Under the pieces are notes generated by a model. It searched no databases and was not told where the DNA came from. It saw nothing but the letters and a program-made list of their open reading frames with translations. DNA of 64,000 bases from Nomia melanderi (taxonomy: Eukaryota; Arthropoda; Insecta; Hymenoptera; Halictidae), in NCBI RefSeq assembly GCF_051020985.1, contig NC_135001.1, positions 18,903,896-18,967,895 on the forward strand, in the 5' to 3' direction. Below are positions 13,150 through 23,153 of this stretch, in pieces (position 1 is the stretch's first letter; each line of letters starts with the position of its first letter). Both the position numbers and the translations under genes were made by a program.

Positions 13150-13775
13150 TTAAACGGGTAACAGCGTCCCTATTAATTCTCGTATCGAGCGGCTGCAGTA
13201 CTCGAAGCGATTCACCCATCGTAATTCAATGACACGCGGCAGAGGGCTGCGGGAACGCGGTGCGGCGCGGCGCGGACGGCAGAGGGGCGGTGGCGGTGGC
13301 AGGACTGACGCGAAGCCACGTTGGTAAAATTGATTTGGAATTGATATAATCAGCAAAGTTAAGCCGACGGAGGGGCCGGGACCGGCGGAGATGGATGCAT
13401 TGATAGATAGAACCGATGGAAGAACGATCGTCGGGCAAGGATTGCCGGTCGCAGGCGAAGGAGATGGATCGACGGAGCGAACCGAAGGGACGCGCCGCGC
13501 CGCGGAGGAGGACAGACTCTGCGCGAGGAGTTAAACGCGAGGACCGATAAGGAGGTGCGAGAACCTGTGACCGGGGGACGGGCGAACCACTTCGAGGCTC
13601 AATCGTGGATAGAGATTGTGCTGGAGAGCCGAATGGGGCGCCGGAAGCTGCGGAGAGGCGACGACTGGGTGGTAGAGATGGGAATGAGCTGTGTGTTTGG
13701 TGTAATCGGTAAATTGTGGACTCGTGCGGGTGGTCGGCTGAAGGTTTCGATGGTTGTTGAAGGGCAGGTGTAGAT
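13150..13775. other. GC-rich, purine-biased island
   Basis: Conspicuously GC-rich, with CG words and runs such as GGTGCGGCGCGGCGCGGACG (13259-13278) followed by GGCGGTGGCGGTGGC. From about 13370 the plus strand is strongly purine-rich, with many GGA, GAG and CGA words. The edges drop sharply into AT-rich sequence at about 13780. Such islands can mark promoters or first exons in insects, but I see no start codon context or splice pattern that would fix a gene. Call limited to composition. Confidence 0.5.
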
Positions 13776-14760
13776 AATTTCAGTAATGACTGTTTAGGTG
13801 TGTTACAGTATTGTTTACCGTTTGAGAATGAATGCCAGTAGGTGATGGTTGAGTGAATGGTTGAGTGAGATCTAAGTTGTATATCTAGAATACAAAGTTA
13901 AAAAAATACTTCAATTGTTCAGATAATCTGAGGTTAGCTTCTTTTTAACTTAATGTAACTTCATTAGAAGATTTTCCTCTCTGAAGGTTTAAACTTTGCT
14001 GGAGGTATTCACTTCTTTTGATGTCTCAGTCTTTTGATCGCTGAGACTATAATTGTATAATGAAACAAAGTATACATACCGAACTAATTAGATATACTAT
14101 TTGCCAGAACAATGTAAACTTTAAGTGACAATTGCTCTCATCAGATGGACCATTCATTTCTATTTAGGGGTAGATAACTTCGGAAACGGACTAGTTCTTC
14201 AGTGAACTTCGACCTGCTGAAGTTTCATGCACTCTTACACCCATCCCTAATCCTGGACGTTCTCGCCGCAAGGGATGATCGATCAAAGGCAGTCGAATGG
14301 CTACGTTCCGGCTTCTCGATCGTGGTTTTCGTTGGTTAATTGCCTCTTAGACTTCCCGACACTATGTCCGCGATCTATAGGTGTTCCCGAAGAATTTAAG
14401 TTATTGCTTCTCGCTTGCTCACGACCTTCCATTATTTGCCGAACGAATTTGTCTCGTTGTGTCAGACGACGCCGTAAGAAATCGAGTTTGCGGCTCGTCT
14501 GACAACGATTCCTGGGAGAAGAAACGTCATAGATACCTTTTTCGGAGAAACTAACGTCAACCTAGTTACTAGTTTTAAAAATGATACTGAGAGAAATTAG
14601 TTTCACACGGACAGATAAACTGCAGGGACAGAAACGCGATAAAGAGCATTATGTACCGAATATAGCGATTCATTAGATTAACGAACTCAAATATTAAATG
14701 GTGACGATAGGTGGTAACAACTCGCATTGAAAATTAATATTGGTTCATTTCGTTGCGTGT
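13776..14760. other. no feature seen
   Basis: AT-rich with a moderate-GC patch at 14180-14520. A 12-bp direct repeat (ATGGTTGAGTGA twice) lies near 13846-13869. The single 75-codon frame at 14275-14502 is not recognisable. Confidence 0.5.
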
Positions 14761-15130
14761 ACTGTACCTATTTTGATAAAATATTTATCTAAACAGTAAA
14801 TCAATAATTAATCGCGACATAAACCAGAATAATCATTGAATATTCTGTTTCTATAGAAATTGGAGTATTCCATTTTGTAAAATACCACAAAAACTCAGTA
14901 ACGTTACAGAATACTGATCATTTCCGGATAAACGGTTTCGCATCTATCTTGATAAACTTTTATCTAACAGATACATCAATAACGTATCGTGATAAAAATC
15001 AGAATAATTGCTGAATATCATCTAATCTATTTCTATAGAATATTACCGGGACAATAAATTTTGAAAAAATACCACGAGAAATCAATAAAAAAGTGAGAAT
15101 ATTCATCATTTCCGGAATAAACAGTTTCGC
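14761..15130. repeat. tandem duplication, 188-bp period
   Basis: Two adjacent diverged copies (about 14761-14944 and 14945-15130). Matching landmarks in both include a TTTGATAAA or CTTGATAAA start, TTTATCTAA, CAATAA, CAGAATAAT and TTTCTATAGAA. Each copy ends CATTTCCGG(A)ATAAACRGTTTCGC. The shared end motif at 14919 and 15107 gives the period. AT-rich and non-coding. Confidence 0.75.
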
Positions 15131-15698
15131 TCGGAGCGAGAGAAGGAATTCGACCGAATAGTTATCCTCGGATCATTGAACATATAGGGTGGCACGTCTA
15201 CAACGTGCAGCGCCTACGAAGAAACTTTCGGAATGACTGATCCCTACCCTGAAGTATTCCGTTCCGGGGGTTCCCCTAACTCGTCGCTGTCTCCTCTCAA
15301 TGAAAAGGATCGCTCGGACGCTTCTATCATGGGAATAAAAATTCTTGGAAGCATTCTACGGATATTATTGAAGTAATCGAGCCACGGGCGATCACCTTTG
15401 GTCTATTCCCCTTGAAATTCCAAGGCGACATTAAAAAGCCATTAACTTGGCTAATGGAAGGTTCTGTGTCCGGCGAGGACACCGGTGACGACTGGTTAAG
15501 CTTCTTGCCGCGGGGGAGCCGTTTTCGAGATTAAAGAGCTACAGGGTTCTACGCTCAAAAGAAAAGAAATCGGCGTTCTTTACTGCTTCGCTATTTAATG
15601 GGACAAATTAAGGAAGTGCTCGGTAAATTTATTTCACGCGTTTACTTAGTGTTTGGGAAGTGTTTCAAGGGAAACTTGAACGTTTCTTTGAAACTTCA
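15131..15698. other. no feature seen
   Basis: Moderate-GC, unique-looking sequence. No frame long enough to consider, and no repeat or palindrome noted. Confidence 0.5.
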
Positions 15699-15949
15699 TT
15701 AACCCCTTGCCTTACAATATCTTGTGAAACAGGCGATGAAGATTTTAAATAGAATTTAGCAAAGATAAATATTACTCGAGTCTTGTGAATGCAAATGAAT
15801 TATCATGTTTGCGTTATCAATTATTATATTTTGGAGCAAAGATGGACATAGAATGTGCATGCAATTTTTCTGTTTTTCCAATACATTGTTAATGACGAAG
15901 TTATTGTATTGATCACAGTTGAGAAATAAATCGTAAGGTAAGGGGTTAA
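15699..15949 (+). mobile_element. TTAA-flanked MITE, family D copy 1
   Basis: 251-bp element with good inverted ends: TTAACCCCTTGCCTTAC at the left and, on the reverse strand, TTAACCCCTTACCTTACG at the right. Both TTAA tetramers are intact. It pairs with 50538-50781, sharing ends and parts of the middle (GATGAAGATTTT or GGTGAAGATTTT, TTTTTCCAATA). It is non-coding and fits a piggyBac-like non-autonomous element. Confidence 0.85.
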
Positions 15950-17171
15950 TGAGAGAACTAATTATAAAATAATTTTACTGTATCAAAGAGTTAACTTTGG
16001 TAAGTTGATGTTTGGTGTTACTTTTTAAAACGAAACTTTGGGAGAGGGCTAAATCTAGAGATTAGTGAAACATACGTGCTTCCGGATAAACTAGTTAGTT
16101 CATCTCATCATTAAACGCGTTTTCTACTTGCAACGAACCTTGATAGTTAATGGTTATTATATATTCACTCGATGGCTACTAATTACGAGTTTACACTGGA
16201 TTATTGCAGAACATTGTAGACGGTATATCCAGGTTCACGAACAACTAAAAACACTCATTAACGATCAGATTTCGATACTCACAGTACTGACTTATATTAA
16301 TAACAAGGAATCCACAAGACCACAATATTAACAGTTCTATAAAAAGCATTTCGGTTAATACACACGCGAAATGCAATTAAAATTCCGAGTACTCTAATTA
16401 AAGATTCCATGAAATATTTCACGCAATTATATTGAATCAAATTTCACGAAATGCAATCCCGCGAGGATGGAAAAAATTCAAATTACTAGTAGCTCGATGC
16501 AATAAAACAAACAATTTTGTGCAAAATTAATCCACGTGTATCAACAGTCCCGGTCATAAAATAACATGCCAGTTACCTGAAGAATTGTTTACAATATTCC
16601 TCAAATATCGCAATAATTTTCGCGTTGCGCCACAGTCCGGCCCACATGTTTCCCAATGGCTTTTAAATCATTCAGCAATTTTTTTCTTTATTAAACGGTA
16701 GCTCGCCCTACGGTACGGTAAATTTCGGTCTTAAACCGAGAAAATCAGCCTGTAAATTGTCGGCTGTCTTTCGTCCGTAAAGCGCAACGGTTTAAGGTCG
16801 CCGATACACGAGGACGGTAACTAGGCGTGCGTTTCGCTTGTGTTCCAGCGTTGTTCCTGCGTTCCGTCGACGTAAACTTTTCAAAACACCCTCTATTTAT
16901 ACGACAACGGTGCACGCATGCCGGGCGGCGTGGAAGCATCTCGGCGGAGTCCGTTTCATCGATTTAACGTTCGCCGAAGGATGGCGGGAGCGTATTCGAG
17001 CGTGCCGCGCTTTCACGAACACATTCGCCTGCCGAGGGAAAAAATGCACGAAGAGGGTTTACGCGCGACGTTTGCCCGTAAGCCGCTGCGAAATTGCAAG
17101 GAAAACGCTTCGCAAGCGGAAAGGGTAAAGAGAGAAGAGGTGTCGTCTCCGTTAAACCCTTGCGCTATGAT
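15950..17171. other. no feature seen
   Basis: AT-rich to about 16620, then CpG-rich (16740-17170) with overlapping frames on both strands (up to 96 codons) that I cannot assign. No repeats. Confidence 0.45.
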
Positions 17172-17355
17172 TTAACGCTAGAACCAGCGACTGGGTCAAA
17201 CAGTCCCATCTCAGATTCTTCCTTTTATCGTTATTACAAATTACGGGCATCTTCCTCGGGAAATTGTTGAATAAATTAGTTTCATAGGGTGCGTTGTAAA
17301 ACCTGAGTTCAATCAAAATTTTAGGAAAATAAATTAGTTAATTCGACTGCTGAGC
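17172..17355 (+). mobile_element. TTAA MITE, family B copy, 3' end decayed
   Basis: It starts TTAACGCTAGAACCAGCG, followed by the palindrome GACTG-GGTCAAA-CAGTC. The body aligns with 54122-54338 through ATTCTTCCTTT, GTTATTA, TCTTC.(T)CG.GAAATT.TT and a CGACTG or CGATTGAACTG tail. The right terminal repeat and its TTAA are no longer recognisable, so this is an older copy of the family. Confidence 0.65.
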
Positions 17356-18729
17356 ATTGATGGCATAATCACGTGATTCCCTGCCAATCGTGGGATATTA
17401 ACGCTTTATCTACGAGAAGGCTATTAATCGGATTTTCAATTGCGATTGATTATCAACTGATAACCTATTGAAATCGAAATAACACAATGAGATTCCTTCA
17501 TATTTTGATTTTAATATTACAAAACGTTACAAGTAGAAACATACACTCCTACGCAGTGATATTCTAGATGAAGCATTAGCAATACTGTGCTTATTACAAT
17601 AGAATCCACAAAATCTGATTAATTCTAATACATCAATAATATACGGTACAATGAACGCGACACGGGTTTCATTCGCGTTTCTCATATTATGAGATTAATT
17701 CCATAGAATGAATCACAAACGCGATGATTCTTATATTCAATGCACTAAGCCAATAGCCGCTATCACACGAAGACACAAATGTCATAACAAGCGTACGAAG
17801 TATGCCTGTCATAGAAAGAATGCGTGTATGTATATCGAAAAAATTCAAATGACTGGTTTGATGAGTATACACGTCAGCGTAAAGCTTGACATGATACTAA
17901 TTCTTTCAGCGATGAATTCTTTATTTTTCCACTGAAACATGTAATTCTTTGTTTTGCTTTGATCTTTCATTAAAATATACTCTGCATTCGTTCTGCGTTC
18001 GACGAGTACACGCTCCATTTTTCGATTTTATTGCGCGCGGAGCCAGAGGTTTCTCCAACGAAATTCCACGGTTAACTGGTTAATCTGATGAATCCTTTGC
18101 TAACCCGATAGCAGACAAGATTCCAAATCAAATCCTGTTACTGGTACGAGATCGACGTACATCTCGTACCCGTATCGTGATACGTGTACCGTCCTACGAA
18201 AGCAACCTGTCACGAGTCTCACGCGACGTTATATCGCAAGGGGTTAAGTGTTTTCGAGGGCGGAAGGCAACAAGCGTGCCGTCAATTTCGACGGGCCGCG
18301 AGCGACGCGGCCGTCTGCCTGGGAATTTTCGAACGCCGACGAAGAAAGGACATCGCGAACGACGCTCCTTCGCACCGGGGCGAAATATCGATTCCATTCC
18401 GGGGCTATTACACGGGCGTATGCGCAAAATTGACGCGAGCACCGTGCGAATATTGAACAGGGCGAGAGGAGGGCGAGTAATTCTGAAACTGATAGTAATA
18501 TTCCATGTAAACACCGCCAGACACGTCGCTCCTGTTATTTTCCGCCGGCCGGAAACAGATTCTGGATAGCGTCGGATCGGTGATTTGAAATTCACCGGCC
18601 CGCGCCGCAGGAAAACGCGCGCTTTAATTCCTCGCCGACGCTTACCGAATGTTTATATTTGTTATTTGGTCTTGCGAGCGACACCGGGAGCTTGACTTCC
18701 TCTTTCTGTGACAGTAAAGGATGAATATG
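17356..18729. other. no gene; open CpG-rich block
   Basis: AT-rich to about 18000. From 18170 to 18600 CpG-rich DNA is open over 130 and 133 codons on opposite strands at the same place, which points to lack of stops rather than a gene. No domain is recognised in either. An AAGGGGTTAA at about 18238-18247 resembles a family D end but has no partner. Confidence 0.45.
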
Positions 18730-19043
18730 TTAAGCACTTACGGCGAAATGACGAGTACAGCTCGTCATTGGGTTTTTGTGGAGAACTGTAGTGACGAGCT
18801 ACGCTCGTTAAACGACTAGAGTTGCAGGTAACATGTTTTTACGTGTGCAAAATTTGCGTGGTTCTTAATTGAGAATAAATTGGCATAATGTTAGGTAGTA
18901 GTACCAGATTACTTTTAATTAATATTCTTTTAATTCACAAAATGTGTGAATCGTACAATGGAACATGTTGATTTCTTTAATGAAAACAAAATGCTTCTAT
19001 CGTGCACAGTTTTTCATGATTAAATTGAACTGGAAAGGGTTAA
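18730..19043 (+). mobile_element. probable TTAA-flanked MITE, family K
   Basis: The segment is bounded by TTAA at 18730 and 19040. The left end continues GCACTTACGGCGA into a perfect palindrome, AATGACGAG-TACAG-CTCGTCATT (18747-18769). A second, weaker ACGAGC..GCTCGT pair lies at about 18793. The right end reads TTAACCCTTTCCAGTTC on the reverse strand. The terminal repeats match poorly beyond TTAA, so the call rests on the TTAA pair, the palindrome and likeness to the other families. Single copy in this window. Confidence 0.5.
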
Positions 19044-19438
19044 GCGTGGTGTAGAATTCAAGAAGTTTGGGAATCGATTAGTTAGAATATTTTTTAGAGG
19101 ACTCTTTAAATTATAGATATTTTAGGGTCAATTTCACGTCGCATCCTTCGCTCCATTTTTAGATTCGCATACTTGCATCTCACTCGCACAACTTCTAGAA
19201 CATTCTCTCATCAGCATGCATGAATTTCACGTATATTTCGAATATTCTAGAGTCATTAAGGTGAATAGCGTTAATATGTAAAAATCAGTATTTCGGATAA
19301 TCAATATAATCTAGAATATTCCAAACATCATGAACATTCGCACGCACACGCACACGCACAGTCGCCGTTGATCTATTGCACACACGCTCATTCACACGCT
19401 ACAATATCATGTCGCTTATGTAATCAGTGGATAAACAA
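19044..19438. other. AT-rich; short CA/CG-type microsatellite
   Basis: No gene. A short microsatellite of CGCACGCACACGCACACG type lies at 19338-19361. The rest is AT-rich, with repeated words like ATATTCTAGA near 19243 and 19310. Confidence 0.55.
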
Positions 19439-19658
19439 TTAACACTAGAACTACCATGTCAGTCAAAATTAATGGTTTCGATTGTTTCACTTCGCAATTA
19501 TTGATATCTTAAAAGTATCGAATATTCAAAATGATCTTGAAAATAATAGTTTCACTTGAATACTATAATGAATGCCTAAAGAAACCGAAGATAATTGTTT
19601 GAATTTTTATAGCAATTACATATTAATCGTATTAAATACTCCTTAGTTCTACTGTTAA
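19439..19658 (+). mobile_element. TTAA-flanked MITE, family A copy 3
   Basis: It starts TTAACACTAGAACTACC and is alignable over its full length to 7285-7502 and 7573-7793 (CAATTATTGATATCTT, GAATATTCAAAATGAT, TATTAATCGTATTAAAT). It ends at TTAA 19655-19658. This copy is more diverged and its subterminal palindrome is broken. The terminal TTAA is shared with the next element. Confidence 0.8.
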
Positions 19659-19895
19659 CACATTGCGTACCGGCTAATTTTCAGAAAACTGAATTGTGAT
19701 GGCAATTTTCAGTGAGATCAACTTATATCACTATACCTAGAAAAACTCAGACATATTGTTATGTAATATATTTTAAATAGATAATCAATTCGAATGAAAT
19801 TTTATATTTTTTCAATGCTGTGATAATTAACAAAGTTGCATAGCTAAGTGTCTTTGTATAAAACCGAGATTTCTCGTTACCAGTAATGTTGTTAT
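19655..19895 (+). mobile_element. TTAA MITE, family E copy 1
   Basis: It starts at the TTAA that ends the preceding element and reads TTAACACATTGCGTACCGGC. It aligns with 25149-25388 over about 215 bp (GGCTAATTTTCAGAAAA, GAGATCAAC, TATCACTATAC, AGAAAAACTCAGA). The right end is degraded: GTTACCAGTAATGTTGTTAT at about 19876-19895 resembles a worn inverse of the left repeat. Non-coding. Confidence 0.7.
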
Positions 19896-20160
19896 GTGGG
19901 ATCGTAGGTAGCAAATCCGGCTCGAAGGACCAAAAATGTTACGCTACGATCGACGTGTGATGCCCGCCAAATTAATCTTGGGCACCTGGATCCGTCGGTA
20001 GAGCAGTGGTCGCGTGTTCGCGTTACGTTTTGTTCGAATCGAGAATTTTGTACGAGTCTGTCGTGTGATAGACTCGAAGATGATGCGTGATTGAGTTTTC
20101 CGAATGTTGTACGAGAACTCTATTTGTCGAACGCGTGTCGTGAACTATGGAAAGAACAGT

Positions 20161-20394
20161 TTTGTCGAATGCGTGTGTATGACTGTCTTGACGAATGCGG
20201 ATGTCTAACTGACTTGTCGAATGCGGATGTATGACTAACTTGTCGAATGCGGATGGATGACTGACTTGTCGAATGCGGATGTATGACTAACTTGTCGAAT
20301 GCGGATGGATGACTGACTTGTCGAATGCGGATGTATGACTGTCTTATCGAATGCGGATGTATAACTGACTTGTCGAATGTGGATGGATGACTGC
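20161..20394. repeat. 26-bp minisatellite, nine copies
   Basis: Nine consecutive 26-bp units of the form CTTGTCGAATGCGGATGKAT followed by GACTRA. Units 3-6 alternate between GTATGACTAA and GGATGACTGA endings, so a 52-bp higher-order period is visible. A degenerate tenth copy lies at about 20122. Minus-strand frames across it give repetitive peptides (for example FDKSVIHPHS), an artefact of a repeat whose unit leaves few stops. Confidence 0.92.
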
Positions 20395-20731
20395 ACTTCG
20401 TCGGAACTCTTGCACCCACAAGTCAACTTTCTTACCCCTCCTTCGGATGTACGGAAGGGGATGCTGACGGAGTGGGAACAAGAGATCGACGAAGTCTCGA
20501 GTAAAAAATACATTTGGCAACAGCGAGAAAATACCGCTACCTTGACGAACGTGCAAGGGTGTACCCCGATGTGAGTACGCACCCTTGTCCGCAGGTAGTC
20601 CTCGCTGTTGCGCGCACGTTCGGTTAGTCAGCGACGAAAACCCCGTTACGTGGGCCCATGTGCACGTGCCTACCTAAGTACGGGCACGTACCCATGGCCG
20701 CGGGTAATCCTCGCCGCTGCGCGAGAATTTG

Positions 20732-20863
20732 TCTGGTTTATGACAGGGGCGATTTTTGTACGGGACAGAAAATGCGAGGCTGACTTGCACAATGGCCGAA
20801 GCCGGGCCCCGGATCAACTGTCTCGAACGCTCGATCGTGTTTGCGCCCGTGTCATAAACCAGA
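20732..20863. repeat. perfect 14-bp inverted repeat, 104-bp spacer
   Basis: TCTGGTTTATGACA (20732-20745) is the exact reverse complement of TGTCATAAACCAGA (20850-20863). It sits in GC-rich sequence within the candidate LTR region. The function is unknown. It could be ends of a small insertion. Confidence 0.6.
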
Positions 20864-20960
20864 ACCGTGTATCGACGTGCCGCGGTCCTCGGTATCCCGA
20901 AAGGCCCCTTGTTCCACGACGGAACAAATGTGTTAAGATACTTTTTACGCAACTTAGTTG

Positions 20961-21854
20961 AATTCATCGTTCTTTACTACGCACGCTTCAAGAGAATCAT
21001 ACCTGCGATTCAAGAAGAGAAAACGAACGTTCAAATTTTCATCTTTCGATACAGAAAGATCGGCGACATGTTTTCTAAACATGATGCCACGGAACGATTC
21101 CATTTCACAAAACGTTTCTATCCGATATATAAAATGCTGGTCGCGAGAAGGAACGGACAATATTTTCCTTTCCCGATCTCTGCGGCGGGAGACTAGTTCC
21201 TTAAGTAAACGTTAGAAAACAATTTTCCGAGCGGCGGGAATGATCATCCACAGCCCGGCGCTAACATTCCTCCTATCCACCGTGGAAAGACAGTATTTTG
21301 AGAATGGATATGACACAGTCGCCCGCAATATCCGTCCTCGGCGATTTTATTGCAGATGGAATCGAGAAAGATATTGCCCCGCCGTTACAGCTGACCAGAT
21401 ACGGGCCATTATCACTCGACTTCTATACGTTCCTCGCAGGTTCGCGCGGAACTCAGTTATTTCTTACTCGATTCCCGCCGTAGCACCGGTAAAAAAAAAA
21501 TACTCGGACCCGCGGAGCGAGTTCCAGCTGCAACGGCGGCAGAGGCGAACTGGCATGCGGAACGTCGTTAATTTCAGCAACAAAGTGGCCCGAAGAAACG
21601 CAGGAGCGCGCCGGTTCCGCGTACAAAGTTGCATGAGAATATCGAATTCATAATTCCGACGTGAAGTTTCGGAATCTTTCGCCGCGGAAAATCCTCGCGA
21701 ACTATTTCTCCATCCGTCGATGTTCTCGCCTAGGAACTTCCGCGGACTTTTTCGCGAAGACGTTTCATTCGTCCTCCGAAACTCAGACGTGGCTCCGCGA
21801 GATGAAGAGGAACGTTGTGATGTAACTTTCGTTGGGTCGAAGTTTCTGTTGTAC
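20961..21854. other. no feature seen
   Basis: Moderate-GC sequence with several overlapping frames on the plus strand (largest 137 codons, 21240-21653), with no recognisable domain and TTG- or GTG-type starts among them. No repeat noted. Confidence 0.45.
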
Positions 21855-22452
21855 TAGTTGTGGAGATGTGACTGTCGGTTATCGATGAACTACCGATGTT
21901 TTATTGATAGTTGACGATATGCCGCCAACAGGTTACAAATAGCAACGCATTTGAATCAGTTGAAATCTATTTGTTATTATTAGAAAGTAATACCAGCCGA
22001 TTGGAGTCGGCTTCCTATGTATAATATTAAAAACAGATTATACGAATTATCTTCTAATACAAATAACTAAATTTTAAATGATTACAGTTCAAGTCGATGC
22101 ATTCCATTTGGATCACCGGTGATTCACCGGTGACCCCAACCAAATCAAATCACTATAATCCATTGAATTAAACGGTGACTGAAAACATTTTTATTTTACA
22201 AATAATACCACCTAATACAGTGACATTCGACAAGATAAACGTGCTATAACACTAACGCAATTTAATTCAATAATTCAATACTATATCTTTCATCGTTTCC
22301 TGTATTTTGCTTCGTGAAATCGCGTGGCATTCAACGATATTACCGTAATCGAAATATCCGTATCGCAATGATCTCATTGATGTATCAAAGCATCGGTGCC
22401 GTTTCGATATTATCGGTATCTATCGATGATTTTATCGATAGTCACACCTCTA
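21855..22452. mobile_element. possible hAT-like non-autonomous element
   Basis: The left end (TGGAGATGTGACTGTCGGTT, from about 21861) and the right end (on the reverse strand TAGAGGTGTGACTATCGAT, ending about 22452) are imperfect inverted repeats. Both are followed by clusters of ATCGAT, CCGAT and TTGATAG words. TAGAGGTG-type ends are typical of hAT elements, but I found no 8-bp target duplication. A second repeat (22093-22336) occupies the interior. Worn and uncertain. Confidence 0.4.
22093..22336 (+). mobile_element. small inverted-repeat element, copy 2
   Basis: Reverse-orientation relative of 5089-5277. Shared stretches include CACCGGT..CCCC.ACCAAATC, a GTGACAKTC.RCAAGATA-type block and GCTWCGTGAAATCG. 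The right end is GTGGCATTCAACG. Near the left end TCACCGGTGA, itself a palindrome, occurs twice (22113-22122 and 22124-22133). It lies inside the possible hAT-like element, so it may be a nested insertion. Confidence 0.55.
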
Positions 22453-22968
22453 GTCCGTAAATTCCCCTCGTCGCGACGACGTCCTCCATCTCGATGAGAA
22501 ATCGAATGACTAACCGTCCGACGGCGGTCGTTCGAGGTTTACACGGTGGGAGGAGTTTCATTATCGTCGGAAAATGACCGATGAGCGAGCAAACAATCGT
22601 CCCGTAATCCCCTGTTGTTCGGCGCGCAGGAAATACAGAGTGGCCCGAGTTATTCCTAACGGCAGCAGCGTGCGTGTCCGTGAGAGCGGCCGGGCAGCGG
22701 GCTCACGACGGTTCCGCGTTTCGGACACGTAGTTACGACTTAGCCAGGGATCAGATTAAATTTACCTAGCCATCTCTAACCTGGTAGCACGGTGTCCGCG
22801 GGCTGGGAGTCAGGAGACAACGCGAAGGAACTTGCTGGAAACGCCTCGGCCAACTCGCCATAAATTCAAACGGACACGGAGTCCATTCCCGCAGTGTCCT
22901 TGGGGTGGTCTGTATTATTGCTTGACGCGAGAATCATCATTATAGTGATCCCGGCTGAGCCCCCAATT
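22453..22968. other. GC-rich block, no feature
   Basis: CpG-rich unique sequence. No long frame runs through it and no repeat is visible. The lack of frames together with a non-random look (CACGGTGTCCGCGG, CGGACACGGAGTCC) would suit conserved regulatory DNA, but nothing specific can be named. Confidence 0.4.
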
Positions 22969-23153
22969 TTATAGTGGGGCTACTGTTATTAGTAGATATT
23001 GAAAATGTGGATCTTCAGCAATAGGAGACGTTCTCTTCCTTTGGTTATTTAAAAATCTGTAGCGTGGATGTCGTTTAATATGGAATATGTATTTCCTATT
23101 ATAGTGGGGCTACTATTATTATAGATATTGAAAAGGTGGATCTTCAGTAAAAA
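22969..23153. repeat. direct repeat, 55-58-bp copies, 130-bp period
   Basis: TTATAGTGGGGCTACT, then GATATTGAAAA.GTGGATCTTCAG, occurs at 22969-23026 and again at 23099-23153. A fragment of the same motif (TTATAGTGATCCC) precedes at about 22939. Local duplication, AT-rich, without coding potential. Confidence 0.75.

Larger units (their letters stand above)
19905..20960 (-). mobile_element. BEL/Pao-like LTR end, reverse orientation (candidate)
   Basis: On the minus strand, 19932-19912 reads TGGTCCTTCGAGCCGG and on, which has the form of a primer-binding site: TGG plus the complement of a tRNA 3' end containing the T-arm TCGA. On the plus strand it is preceded by GTGGGATCGTAGGTAG. It is separated by four A's from TGTTACG at 19937, so on the minus strand an LTR would end ...CGTAACA. 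The LTR would extend rightwards and includes the 26-bp minisatellite and a pair of related segments (about 20578-20625 and 20688-20735). I could not find the other LTR end, an internal gag/pol frame or a target duplication. The right limit is a guess. Confidence 0.4.

Noticed and set aside
18177..18595. Opposed 130- and 133-codon frames
   Set aside because: Both strands are open over the same 400 bp, which indicates absence of stop codons rather than a gene.
19990..20055. tRNA-like stretch (GTCGGTAGAGCAGTGGTCGC ... GTTCGAATC)
   Set aside because: D-arm-like and T-arm-like words occur in order, but no acceptor or anticodon stem can be paired around them. It lies within the LTR-like region.
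20161..20394. CRISPR-like array
   Set aside because: The 26-bp units are directly adjacent with no unique spacers and the context is eukaryotic. It is a minisatellite.
20120..20582. Minus frames of 99 and 115 codons with repeated HPHS/IRIRQ peptides
   Set aside because: They are the 26-bp minisatellite read in different frames. No start, signal or domain.
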